Positions 41,891 through 50,640 of a stretch of DNA of 64,000 bases are shown piece after piece. Under the pieces are notes generated by a model. The model saw nothing but the letters and a program-made list of their open reading frames with translations. It had not been told where the DNA came from and ran no database searches. Position numbers and translations under genes: made by a program. Every line of letters begins with the position of its first letter. The first letter of the stretch is position 1. The DNA is from CAYLSV01 sp964386435 (lineage in GTDB: Bacteria; Planctomycetota; Phycisphaerae; Tepidisphaerales; Tepidisphaeraceae), in NCBI GenBank assembly GCA_964386435.1, contig CAYLSV010000003.1:26912-90911 (forward strand), in the 5' to 3' direction.

Positions 41891-44323
41891 ATGCCGGACG
41901 TGACGGCCATCGTGCCGGCGTATGAGGACGCCGACCATCTGCGGCACTGCCTGGCGGCGCTGCGGCGATGTGAGCCGGCGGCGGACGCGGTGGTCGTCGT
42001 GGACGACGCCTCGCCGACGCAGGGGCCGGTGCTGGCGGCGATTTGCGAAGAGTTTGGGGCGACCTATCACCGGCTGCCGCAGAACGCCGGGCCGGCGGCG
42101 GCGCGGAACGCGGGGGCGGCGCTGGCGACCACGCCGATCCTCTTCTTCGTCGATGCCGATTGCGAAGTGGCACCCGACGCGATCAACCGGGTGGCCAAGG
42201 TGTTGGCGGAGAATCGGCCGCACGTCGCCGTGTTCGGCAGCTACGACGACCAACCGCTGGACCAACACGTCGTCAGCGGCTGGAAGAACTTGCAGCACCA
42301 CCACACCCACCACGCCGCCGCCGGCGAGGCGGGCACGTTCTGGAGCGGCTGCGGGGCGATGCGGGCCGATGTGTTCCGCGAAGCTGGCGGCTTCGACATC
42401 GGGTACGGCCGGCCGTGCATCGAGGACGTCGAACTCGGCATGCGACTGGCGGGCGAGGGGCAACGGATTCTGCTCGATCCGGCGCTGCAGGTGCGGCACC
42501 GCAAGCGGTGGACGCTGTGGAAAATGCTGCGGACCGATCTGCTCGACCGGGCCGTGCCGTGGGCGCGGTTGCTGCGGGAGCGGCCGGTGGATGCGAACGC
42601 GCTCAATTTGCGGCCGACGCAGAAAATCGCGGCCCTCGCGGCGGCGGGCGTGGTGGCACTCCTGGCGTCGGCGGCGGTGCAGTCGATCGCCGCCCTGCTG
42701 CTGCCGATGATCTGGCTCGGCGGGTTGTTGCTCGCGGAGCGGTGGGCGAAGCTGGCGTGGCCGGTGGCGGGGCTCGTGGTGATGGCGAGTGGCGTGGCGA
42801 TCGTCGGGCTGCCAAGCGTGCGGCTGGAGCTGCTGCTCGCGTCGGCGTTGCTCGCGGTGATGATCGGGCTCAACGCCGGGCTGTTCCGGCTCGTCGCCCG
42901 ACAACTTGGATTGGCGGCGGCGACGCTGGGCGTCGTGCCGATGATCGGGCACTACTGGATGGCGTTGCTCGGCTTCGCCATCGGCACCGCGACGAGCAAG
43001 CCGGGGCCGAGGCCGGCGCGGCCATGGTCGGCGGTCCACCTGTACGCCGGTTTGGCGTTGCTGCTGACCGCAGCGTCGATCGGCGGGACGCTCGTGATGC
43101 GGGAGGTGCGGCCGTCGCCGGAGCTGCCGGCGCTGCTCATGCGGGAGGACGCGCTAGATTACTACGCCCACCTGCCGACGCTGCTGCTCGACGGCGACGC
43201 CGATTACACGAACCAGATTATGCGGCGGTCGTGGCAATTCGACGCCGATCACCCGCTGCGGCAGATCAACCGCTACACGATCGGCACCGCCGCGACGGCG
43301 GCCCCGGCATTCGTTGTCGGCGTGAGCATCGAGCGGCCGCTGCACCGCCTCGGCGTGCCGGGCTTTCGCGCCGACGGGTACGGCCTGCTCACGCAGATGC
43401 TGGTCCGCGGCTGGATGATCGGGCTGGGGTGCGGCGGGCTGTTTCTGCTGAGCCGGATGCTGGCGGTGCATTTCGCCGTGCCAGAGCGGTGGGCGGTGGT
43501 GGCGACGCTGTCGGCGGGTTTGTTCAGCACCAGCGGGCATTACCTGATCTGGCAGCCGATGATGGCCCACACGGCCGCGGCATTTTGGGTGGCGGTGGGC
43601 GTGTGGGCGGCGGCGCGGGCCGACGCCGGGTGGCGCGGCGGCTTGGCGACGTGCGTGGCGGCGCTGCTGATGGCGAGCTTGGTCCGGCCGCCGGCGGTGT
43701 TGTTCCTCGCGTTGCCGCTGACTCTGGCGTGGCGGCTGTGGCGGCGTGGTGTTTTCACATCAACATCGCCGGCATGGGCGTTGGCAACGGCGGCCGGGCT
43801 GCTGATCGCCGGGCAGGCGTGGCTGACCCTTTCGGCCGACCCGCCCTCAACCGACCACCTTGCCGGGCGGATCGGCTACGCGGCGGAGGAGCGATTTTTC
43901 TGGACCGACCCGGCGTTGCTGCTGTCGCTGTTCTCGACCCGCAACGGCCTGTTCACCTACAGCCCGGTCCTGCTGCTGGGCCTGATCGGCGTGCTGTTTC
44001 GACGTCGTGGCGCAGGCCCGATCTGGCTGTTCCTGCCGCTGTTGTTGGCGACGGCGGCGCTGTGGTACGTCAACGCCAGCTGGTACGCCTGGTGGTTCGG
44101 CGACGCCTTCGGCAACCGCGGCTTCATCGCCGCCACCCCGGTCTTCGCCCTCGGCCTGGGCCTGCTCCTCCGCCACCCACCACGCCACGGGTGGCTCATC
44201 CTGCTCGCCCTTACCCTGACGTGGCACCTGACCTTCAACGGCCTGTACCTGCTGGAAATCCTCCACACCGGCCAAGGCTGGTCAATCGAGACAGAGCACA
44301 TCCCCCACCGGCAGAGGTTCTAA
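41891..44323 (+). CDS. GT2 glycosyltransferase fused to a polytopic membrane domain
   Basis: An 810-aa protein. Residues 1-240 are a GT2 domain: TAIVPAYEDADHLRHCL, VVVDDASPT, NAGAALATTPILFFVDADCE and GYGRPCIEDVELGMRLAG. From about 245 to 800 there are some fourteen hydrophobic segments, with ALDYYAHLPTLLLDGD in a loop, FSTRNGLFTYSPVLLL and LWYVNASWYAWWFGDAFGNRGF near the end. The last third resembles the separate membrane protein at 33914-35314. A plausible model is that it charges a lipid carrier and transfers or flips the sugar in the membrane. ATG 41891. Confidence 0.84.
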   Translation: MPDVTAIVPAYEDADHLRHCLAALRRCEPAADAVVVVDDASPTQGPVLAAICEEFGATYHRLPQNAGPAAARNAGAALATTPILFFVDADCEVAPDAINRVAKVLAENRPHVAVFGSYDDQPLDQHVVSGWKNLQHHHTHHAAAGEAGTFWSGCGAMRADVFREAGGFDIGYGRPCIEDVELGMRLAGEGQRILLDPALQVRHRKRWTLWKMLRTDLLDRAVPWARLLRERPVDANALNLRPTQKIAALAAAGVVALLASAAVQSIAALLLPMIWLGGLLLAERWAKLAWPVAGLVVMASGVAIVGLPSVRLELLLASALLAVMIGLNAGLFRLVARQLGLAAATLGVVPMIGHYWMALLGFAIGTATSKPGPRPARPWSAVHLYAGLALLLTAASIGGTLVMREVRPSPELPALLMREDALDYYAHLPTLLLDGDADYTNQIMRRSWQFDADHPLRQINRYTIGTAATAAPAFVVGVSIERPLHRLGVPGFRADGYGLLTQMLVRGWMIGLGCGGLFLLSRMLAVHFAVPERWAVVATLSAGLFSTSGHYLIWQPMMAHTAAAFWVAVGVWAAARADAGWRGGLATCVAALLMASLVRPPAVLFLALPLTLAWRLWRRGVFTSTSPAWALATAAGLLIAGQAWLTLSADPPSTDHLAGRIGYAAEERFFWTDPALLLSLFSTRNGLFTYSPVLLLGLIGVLFRRRGAGPIWLFLPLLLATAALWYVNASWYAWWFGDAFGNRGFIAATPVFALGLGLLLRHPPRHGWLILLALTLTWHLTFNGLYLLEILHTGQGWSIETEHIPHRQRF

Positions 44324-44593
44324 GCAACCGCCAACGCTCGCGCGGCCGTCAACTACCACGACCCCCACGTCAAGAAACTTACTGCCCTGACCGACCAAGT
44401 CCCCGCCGATTACCAAGCCGAACGCTGCCGAGGCCGCCTCGTACAGGTGGGGCTTGATCCGATTGATCTGAGCTCGATCTGGGTCGGTCGCGCGGGATCC
44501 GAGATCCGCAGCTACAACTCTGCCCGCCTCACAGGGCGGAGAGGTCGAGCGACGCACACCCCTTAACCCGGTTGCGGTCCTACAACTTCCCCC
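44324..44593 (+). other. Intergenic region, 270 bp, possible gene remnant
   Basis: An in-frame stretch at about 44328-44470 reads like a real protein end (ANARAAVNYHDPHVKKLTAL) but has no start. A half-palindrome CGCAGCTAC, the end of the GTAGCTGCG family, sits at about 44507. No intact gene. Confidence 0.3.
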
Positions 44594-45796
44594 ATGCTGC
44601 CCCCACCTCTCCTCGCCGCGGCCGTTGGCGGGTCGGCTTCGACGGTGTTCTACGTGACGCTGCTGTTCGTGTTCGCCACGGCGCTTGTCGGGGCGTTGGT
44701 GGCACGGTGGAAGAAGGACGCGTGCCTGAAGCTGCTGCGGGGTGACCACGTCACGCTCATTCGGCCGCGGGGGCGGACGGTGTGGGGGACGCTGCGGGTG
44801 TTCTCCACCGGCCTGGAGATGGTCTTCGACCACCCCGTCACCGACCGCGCCGGGCGGGAGAAGCGGTCGTGGCTGCTGTATCAGGGCGAGCTGGATGCGC
44901 AAATCCACGCCTTGCTGCGGCACGACGGTGAGCTGACGCCGGCGGACCAGAAACGCCGCGACAAGCAGGTGAAGGCAACGTTCAACCCCGGCGTCATCCG
45001 GCGCAGCTGGCGGTGGCTGCGGAACCTGATCAACACGCTGCGCGACGCGTTCAACCAAGCCATCGGCCTGATCGTCGGCCAGGTGACCAAAAGTCGCGGC
45101 GGCGTGACGGCCCAGAAGAGCGGCGAGGTGACGCAAATCGGCCAAACGCTGCTGGGGGCCGTCGCGCCCAACGCTTACGAGCCGATGCTCGAGCAGTACA
45201 TCGGCCAGCCGGTGATCCTCGATCTGCCCGACCCGCTGGACCCGAACAACGCCACGCTGCAGTTCACCGGCTACTTGGCCGAGTACACCAGCGGCTACGT
45301 CGCGGTCTTCAACGTCGAGCACGACGCAGTTGGCGAAACCGCTTTGCCCCTGCCCCCCGCCGACGGCGAGGCCGCGCCGCTGGCGACTTTGTTCCCGCCG
45401 ACTCCCCCCGCCGCCGGGGCGAAGCTCGACCTGCCGCCGGCCGAGGCGACGCACGAGCAGTTGGAACTCCGCCGCGACGGCACGCGGGTGAAGGTCACCA
45501 GCCGTCACCCTCACCTGACCGCCGTGATCCGCCGACTCGAACGCGACGGCTACGAGCCGCTGGAACTCGGCGCCGTCGTCCCACCCGGGGCCACAATGGA
45601 GCTTCCCCTCCACGACACCCGCGGCGGCCAATTGATCGTCACCTGGTGCCGCACTCTGGACATCGTCGCCCCCCGCCGCCTTGCCACCGTCCGCCACGCC
45701 GGCCGCGCGGTGGAGGGCCCGTCACTGCTGGAGTCACTGCACCTGAACGAACTGCCGATGGTGCCGAAACAGGGCGCCGACAAAAACGCTTCGTAA
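44594..45796 (+). CDS. Membrane-anchored protein of unknown function
   Basis: A 400-aa protein with one N-terminal helix (FYVTLLFVFATALVGALVA), then a soluble region with KLLRGDHVTLIRPRGRTVWG and a segment of repeated strands. A helical stretch about 135-165 contains RNLINTLRDAFNQAIGLIVG. The C-terminal region is Pro-rich and ends in ELPMVPKQG. Similar one-helix proteins are common in planctomycetes but unnamed. It starts at ATG 44594 and has no close partner. Confidence 0.72.
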   Translation: MLPPPLLAAAVGGSASTVFYVTLLFVFATALVGALVARWKKDACLKLLRGDHVTLIRPRGRTVWGTLRVFSTGLEMVFDHPVTDRAGREKRSWLLYQGELDAQIHALLRHDGELTPADQKRRDKQVKATFNPGVIRRSWRWLRNLINTLRDAFNQAIGLIVGQVTKSRGGVTAQKSGEVTQIGQTLLGAVAPNAYEPMLEQYIGQPVILDLPDPLDPNNATLQFTGYLAEYTSGYVAVFNVEHDAVGETALPLPPADGEAAPLATLFPPTPPAAGAKLDLPPAEATHEQLELRRDGTRVKVTSRHPHLTAVIRRLERDGYEPLELGAVVPPGATMELPLHDTRGGQLIVTWCRTLDIVAPRRLATVRHAGRAVEGPSLLESLHLNELPMVPKQGADKNAS

Positions 45797-46288
45797 GAGC
45801 AGATCGGGTGGGGGACTGATCGGGTTGCCGCGTGGTTTGATGACGAACGGGCGCTTCACAGCGTGTTCAAGTCGTGCGTGAGCGTCCGGTGGCCAAGTTG
45901 ACGCTGCATCTTGACAGTGCTGGACCGGTCGCACCGCAAGAATGCAGTGCCACCCAAACGCCGGCATGTGCGGTGAACATTCACCAAGGCAGTGGGTTCG
46001 TCATAATGGCGACAAGCACGCATTGAAAAAACAATTGTGGCGCGGTTGCGTGATCCGGCTTGCCTAGGCGGCGTGCCGACAGCTGGCCCTCTCAAGGTTT
46101 GCGAGCAACCCGCACCGAAGCCGCCGCCTCACGTGCTGCGGGCAACTGAATCAGAAGCGGGCCGGTCGGTAAACCTGATCGACCAAGGATCAACCGGCGT
46201 CGCCGGCGAGGCCGCAGCGATCCAGCCGATGAAGCCGCGGCAGAGCCACACGCCGGGCGGGCGGATGCGCAGGCTGAGCAGCCAGTGA
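45797..46288. other. Region without a recognisable gene, about 490 bp
   Basis: I see no coding pattern on either strand. It lies between a normal chromosomal gene and gene debris next to the integrated element, so it may be decayed sequence of an earlier insertion. Confidence 0.45.
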
Positions 46289-47164
46289 CAGCACCTCGCC
46301 CGCGAGATCGGGCAGGAGCTGTTCGACAACCCGCTGGCAAAGGCGGCCATCGTGCGGCGCATCGGCCAGTTCGCCAAGGCGACCCACCGGCTGAACCCGG
46401 CGGCCAAGGCGGTGGCCCACGTGGGCAACGTGCTGGTGAAGTCGGTTCACCCGGGCCACATCGACCCAAAGCTGAAGGAAGCCGCCGAACGGTTTGGAAT
46501 GGCACACGGCGCGGCGAGCCGCTGCCGAGCGGCGTGACCAAATCCGCGACTCGCGTCGGCGGCCAGATTTCCGGCGGCGGCCGCCGAGCTGCGAATCACC
46601 AACCAGCAGACAGCCGATGACACCGAGCGGGTGGCCACCATCAAGCGGGAGAACCGGCCCTCCATCAACATCACGCCGCACGCTGACGCCGAGCAGGCCC
46701 CCAGGAAGGTCCGTCTGGCGGCCGAGCGGAAGGCGGTCATCCGCCAGCAAAACGCCGAGCTGGCGAAGCTGGAGGCCAACGCCGTCGAGCAGGCCGAGGA
46801 CCGCAAGCGGCCGGTGACGCGTCTGCCGCTGGCGGAGTCGGAACCGGACGCCCCGCCCCCGCCGGAGGATGACGCCGCCAGCGATAAGATGAACACGCTG
46901 CGAAAGTCTCCGAGCAGCATGGAGGGGCAACTCGCCAAAGTGCGGGCCAATCGGCAACGGCTGGCGACGGCACGGGAGGCGGCCAAGGCAATCGAGCGTG
47001 AGGCATCCAAGCTGCTGGCGGCCGCGGCGTGTTGCCTGGGGCGGCGGCTTCGGCAGGACTTGGCCGGCGAGGACATGGACCACGTCGAGCCGAACCCGGC
47101 CACCCTGCGGCGGACCGAAGAAGCTCGCCGCCTGGCAGCGAAGGCACGGCCCCCTGCGACTTGA
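46289..47164 (+). pseudogene. Broken ORF, Lys/Glu/Arg-rich protein with in-frame TGA
   Basis: One frame spans 46289-47164 except for a TGA at 46535-46537. The first part (LAREIGQELFDNPLAKAAIV, then NPAAKAVAHVGNVLVKSVHP) and the second part (TERVATIKRENRPSINITPH, then RLAAERKAVIRQQNAELAKL) both have coding-like composition and predicted coiled coil. No start codon begins the first part. I do not recognise the family; it could be mobile-element cargo. Confidence 0.4.
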
Positions 47165-47695
47165 GCGGCAGCGTGACGGACGCTTCCTGCACGACCAGAT
47201 GTCGTCCGACCGCGGCCAAGCGAGCAGGGTGAGGTCCGCCAGCGTTAGCACCGGCGGTGTGCGGCGGCCGCCGATGCAGCCCACGGGCAACAGCCGCTGC
47301 TCCAAGGCGACCGACACCTGCTGCCAAAACCACGGCAGCGACACCCGCCACAGCTCGTACAGCGCCAGCCTCCCCCACGCATGATCCAGCAGTTTCTCGG
47401 CCGCGCTCTGCTCCCGAACCTCGGGCCGACGCCCCACCCGCTCCATGGCCTCACCGACCAGCCACGTGGCTTCATCTACGCGGCCACCCAAGCCCTTGCT
47501 CGCCCACAGATCCCGCTGCAGATTCTGCATGACATGCGCGATGTGCGACCTGAACAACAGCTGCTTTCCAAGCAGCGCCGACCCGCAACGAACCTCCTCC
47601 CGCACCTCGGGCACCCTGTGCAACACCCGGTGAATCAACACCGGCCCCCGCCCCTTCCACGGCACAACCCCCACTCCACCCGCGACACAAGCCAC
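47165..47695 (-). pseudogene. ORF remnant on the minus strand, unknown
   Basis: In this direction the frame gives a realistic composition (LIHRVLHRVPEVREEV, then SHIAHVMQNLQRDLWASK, and YELWRVSLPWFWQQVSVALE), whereas the opposite reading is His/Pro/Arg-rich. The frame continues open past 47165 but overlaps the ORF on the plus strand and loses sense, so the 3' end is probably cut. Possibly a transposase or another mobile gene; not recognised. Confidence 0.4.
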
Positions 47696-47764
47696 CTCAC
47701 CCGCTCCAAACCAGCCGCCGCCACAGCCAGGCCTTTAATCAGCAGGACGCAAGCCAAAGCTTTG

Positions 47765-47787
47765 TAGCGGAGAGGGGGAGATTCGAA
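47765..47787. repeat. attL: 23-bp copy of the tRNA-Ser 3' end
   Basis: Identical to 50618-50640, which lies at the 3' end of the tRNA-Ser gene (TAGCGGAGAGGGGGAGATTC and three more bases). The bases beyond differ at once on both sides, which delimits the core. It marks the left end of the integrated element. Confidence 0.92.
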
Positions 47788-47823
47788 TTACCAGTGGATG
47801 GACGTCTGGCATTGCTGAATCGC

Positions 47824-47848
47824 ATTTTGTACCCATTGCTGTACCCAA
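47824..47848. promoter_or_regulatory. Putative recombinase arm-type binding site, left
   Basis: Two TGTACCCA units, nearly the same as 50551-50574 in the right end, followed by two GGACCC units (47850-47866). Direct repeats inside both ends of an element are typical of integrase arm sites or Rep binding. The unit ends just before the recombinase ATG at 47868. Confidence 0.5.
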
Positions 47849-47867
47849 TGGACCCTAGTATGGACCC

Positions 47868-49106
47868 ATGGCCAAACCACGCAAGAGCTACGTTCCGAGC
47901 TACTCCCCCGACCCCATTGCCGGCCTTGCCCGCATTGGCAGCAGCAACCGATGGCGTTGTCAAGACTGCCGTTGGCAGCTACGAGAATCGGATGAACGTC
48001 TTGCCGTCGAACGGTTCAGGCAGCACCGACGTAATGCACATGATGACATGAAACGTGTGACTGTAGAAATGGGCACTGAAATCATCCACGGCACATTGGA
48101 TGGAGTCACTACAATTACTACCGACACGGTGCCTGAACATTCTCTCGTGCAATGGTGCAGGGAACAACTACTGACGCGGCCTGAATGGCTTGCTGAGCAG
48201 ACGGGCATCCCTCAATTGGCACGTCTTGCTGACTTGCCGCAACCTAAAGAATCACCACGTTTGGATTCATTGCTGCCCCTTTACCTCGATGGCAAGGGCC
48301 ATGACAAGTCGCAGCATGAACGTAGAAAGAAAGAACGCTACTATGGGCAGTTTGTTGCATTCATGGCCAATCGAGACATCCAAACTGCTAAGCAACTGAC
48401 TTCTGATGATGCCATTGCCTACGGCAACCACGTTGCAAAAACAAGCAAATCAACAACGGCGCAACGCATCAAACTAGAAAAACCACGAACCATCATCAAT
48501 TATGCTCTAAAACGTGGCCTCGATGTTGTTTCTGCCGTTGCTGCATTGAAAGCAATTGATGTTCCAAGTATACAAACTGGTAAATCTAAACCCATTAGCA
48601 AGAATGATTTTCAGAAACTTTTGCATGCTGCTGATGACGTGATGCGGGCAAGTCTATTGCTTAGCCTCAACTGCTGCATGTACGGTTCGGAAGTCTGCAA
48701 ACTACAATGGGATGATATCAATCTAGAGGATAAAACGTTCGTTGCTAGACGTGGAAAGACGGGCATTGTCCGTTGTGCTGTCCTTTGGGATGAGACGATT
48801 GCTGCATTGCGTCTGCTGCCTTCTAAGACGCCCTATGTACTGCCAAGTCGAAGCGGCAAGGCATTGCTAGCCAACTCCTACAACCGCAAGTATCGAGCGT
48901 TGCGTGATGCTGTCGGGGTTGCTGCTGAACATAATCAGATAAGGGACGGTGGGTACACTGCTGCGGTTGCTGCTGGGGTTGCCTTAGATAAAGTCAAATT
49001 GCTTGCTGGGCATCGTCTGGGCATTGCTGATGCGTACCTACTCCGTCAACCCCAAATGACTGCTGATGCCGTTGCTGCTATTCATCATGCTTATCTTGAT
49101 GACTGA
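47868..49106 (+). CDS. Tyrosine recombinase (integrase) of the tRNA-Ser element, divergent
   Basis: A 412-aa protein that should integrate and excise the element. N-terminal C-x2-C...H-x4-H (CQDC at 31-34, then H53 and H58) suggests a small zinc finger. A SAM-like core-binding part spans about 130-235. In the catalytic part, the first Arg box, usually G-L-R-x-x-E, reads CCMYGSEV, so the Arg is Tyr272. Lys297 (RGKTG), H355-x3-R359, H382 (LLAGHRLG) and the nucleophile Tyr390 (IADAYLLR) are present. GC content is much below the chromosome. Gene and att sites together argue that it is or was active. Start ATG 47868. Confidence 0.88.
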   Translation: MAKPRKSYVPSYSPDPIAGLARIGSSNRWRCQDCRWQLRESDERLAVERFRQHRRNAHDDMKRVTVEMGTEIIHGTLDGVTTITTDTVPEHSLVQWCREQLLTRPEWLAEQTGIPQLARLADLPQPKESPRLDSLLPLYLDGKGHDKSQHERRKKERYYGQFVAFMANRDIQTAKQLTSDDAIAYGNHVAKTSKSTTAQRIKLEKPRTIINYALKRGLDVVSAVAALKAIDVPSIQTGKSKPISKNDFQKLLHAADDVMRASLLLSLNCCMYGSEVCKLQWDDINLEDKTFVARRGKTGIVRCAVLWDETIAALRLLPSKTPYVLPSRSGKALLANSYNRKYRALRDAVGVAAEHNQIRDGGYTAAVAAGVALDKVKLLAGHRLGIADAYLLRQPQMTADAVAAIHHAYLDD

Positions 49107-49200
49107 TTATGGTTTACCGCGAAAAGTTGTCGTAGCTTCATGTAAAAAACATGACGTGATCTATTCGGTTTATGAACATGCAACTGAAAAAGTTTATTTT

Positions 49201-49393
49201 GTTACTGTTACCCTCATCGTTGATCGTATTGATTGTCTTTGTAGTTGTTCATCTTTGATTAACCATTCGTTGCTGTTACCCTTGTCATTGATTGTCGTTG
49301 TTGTCCTTGTTGTTGTTCATGATACTTTGTCTTTTGTTACTGTTACCCTCGTATCATAGATTGTCTTTGTTATCTGTAGTTACTGTTACCTTC
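49201..49393. repeat. Iteron-like direct repeats between integrase and rep
   Basis: Four copies of GTTACTGTTACCCTC-like units at 49201, 49269, 49336 and 49379 (the second reads GTTGCTG, the last ends CTTC), each followed by a TTGATTG or similar. Spacings are 68, 67 and 43 nt. The whole 49107-49434 stretch is T/G-rich and non-coding on this strand. A replication origin or Rep-binding region is the natural reading. Confidence 0.65.
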
Positions 49394-49434
49394 GTTGTTG
49401 ATTGTTGTTGTTGTATATGCTTCTTATCCTTGAT

Positions 49435-50229
49435 TCATTCGTTTTGATGCTTAGTTATTGCATCTAGGTAGGGTTGCATTGCTTTTGTTCTGATATCTTT
49501 TAGCATTTGTTTGTGTAGGTATAGTCTTAGGTCATCTAATCTTGATGATTTTGGATGGTCAAAAGTGTTCAGTTGAGTACCATTATATGAACAAGAGCGT
49601 TTCGCCTCTTGACTAGTTGTTTGCTGCTGATGACCAATGGGAGTTTCTTTTGTTGTTTTGGTTCCATACCAGGAACCAAAAGAACCACGCAGCCGCACAC
49701 CTAGTGTGTTTTGCACCCAGATGAACAAAGCCTTATCATCATCAAATAAGTCAACGGCCTTGCTGACGTAGGAGACAGCATGGTTCGGGGTCCTATTGAT
49801 TTGCTGAACCTTCTGATGCCTGATGCTTGCCCCACTGATTTTGCACCAATCTTCTACCATTTGCTGCGAATCAAAGTCATCGGGCACTTCCATGATCATA
49901 TGGAGGTGGCAATGAAAACCATCATTTGCAGTCGCATCAACAACATAGAACCCACCCGTCCCCTTCATGGAACGACGACGCATGAACTCTTTACGGAACT
50001 TCTTTAGGCGGGGCAATTGCAAACATAGCTCATCATCAGCATGGTCATGCGGCATCGTCAATGTCAAGAGGAGGTTCTTAGCATCAGGGTTCAGCTTGTC
50101 TAGCATCTTATGATAGTATTGCCTTGCTTTGTTGTTAGCACAGTACCTGCAATCTCTACGTTGGCATCTGTCATATTTTTTGCATATGTAGTTTTCCACT
50201 TCTGCTACTCCAAAACAGAACCGCCCCAT
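49435..50229 (-). CDS. HUH-type Rep protein (rolling-circle replication initiator or related)
   Basis: A 264-aa protein. The N-terminus has four Cys (ICKKYDRCQRRDCRYC), a probable zinc-binding unit. Three HUH motifs follow: NLLLTLTMPHD (motif 1), GFHCHLHMIME with His106, His108 and His110 (motif 2), and VSYVSKAVD with the candidate nicking Tyr154 and Lys157 (motif 3). Such proteins nick an origin and stay linked to the 5' end. It converges with the recombinase gene, with the iteron-like repeats between them. It would let the excised circle replicate, or act in its transfer. Low GC content. Confidence 0.8.
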   Translation of the reverse strand: MGRFCFGVAEVENYICKKYDRCQRRDCRYCANNKARQYYHKMLDKLNPDAKNLLLTLTMPHDHADDELCLQLPRLKKFRKEFMRRRSMKGTGGFYVVDATANDGFHCHLHMIMEVPDDFDSQQMVEDWCKISGASIRHQKVQQINRTPNHAVSYVSKAVDLFDDDKALFIWVQNTLGVRLRGSFGSWYGTKTTKETPIGHQQQTTSQEAKRSCSYNGTQLNTFDHPKSSRLDDLRLYLHKQMLKDIRTKAMQPYLDAITKHQNE

Positions 50230-50617
50230 GGTTAGCAGAATGGGACGGTTCTAGCAGAAAGTGGTTTGTTGTTGCTAACTTTTAGTTATTCATTCGCCAC
50301 TGCCTGCCCTCGTTGGTCGCTAACCATGTTCATCATATCGGTTATCAATGCACTTGTAATTGGATTTTGCTTGCTGATGACGACGTGGTGAGTGGCCGAT
50401 GGCATTGCTTGCCATCAGGGGCATGTTGGGCCGTTCTGGGGGCCGTTGCGGACTGAACATGGGTCATCGCATGGGCAAGGGCGGAAAAGCCCTTAGAATC
50501 GCGGCATTTGGCCATGCCTGATGAGCTACCCAATCCATCAGCATTGTTCCATTTGTACCCAATGCTGTACCCAAACGCTTCTTCTACCCCTGTTTTTGGC
50601 CCCATAAGGGCACTTTT
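50230..50617. other. Right end of the element, non-coding, 388 bp
   Basis: No gene is seen. It contains the probable rep promoter, a possible arm-type repeat (50551-50574) and small hairpins such as around CTAACC near 50322 and 50231. The sequence is neither GC-rich nor similar to the chromosome. Confidence 0.5.
50551..50574. promoter_or_regulatory. Putative recombinase arm-type binding site, right
   Basis: ATTTGTACCCAATGCTGTAC and four further bases, almost identical to 47824-47848 in the left end, in direct orientation. Confidence 0.5.
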
Positions 50618-50640
50618 TAGCGGAGAGGGGGAGATTCGAA
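50618..50640. repeat. attR: 23-bp core within the tRNA-Ser 3' end
   Basis: Exact match to 47765-47787. It covers the 3' acceptor strand and part of the T-arm of the tRNA gene, so insertion leaves the tRNA intact. Confidence 0.92.

Noticed and set aside
46190..47160. Continuation of the minus-strand frame below 47165 as a 500-residue gene
   Set aside because: On this stretch the plus strand has the more realistic coding composition; the minus frame becomes Arg/Ser/Pro-rich and is probably a shadow.
47868..49106. Recombinase as a dead gene because Arg I is missing
   Set aside because: The frame is intact and the att repeats are exact, so it may be a divergent active enzyme; reported as a finding instead.
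49201..49393. Four regular repeats as a CRISPR array
   Set aside because: The units are short, irregularly spaced and diverged, and lie between int and rep; iteron-like is a better fit.
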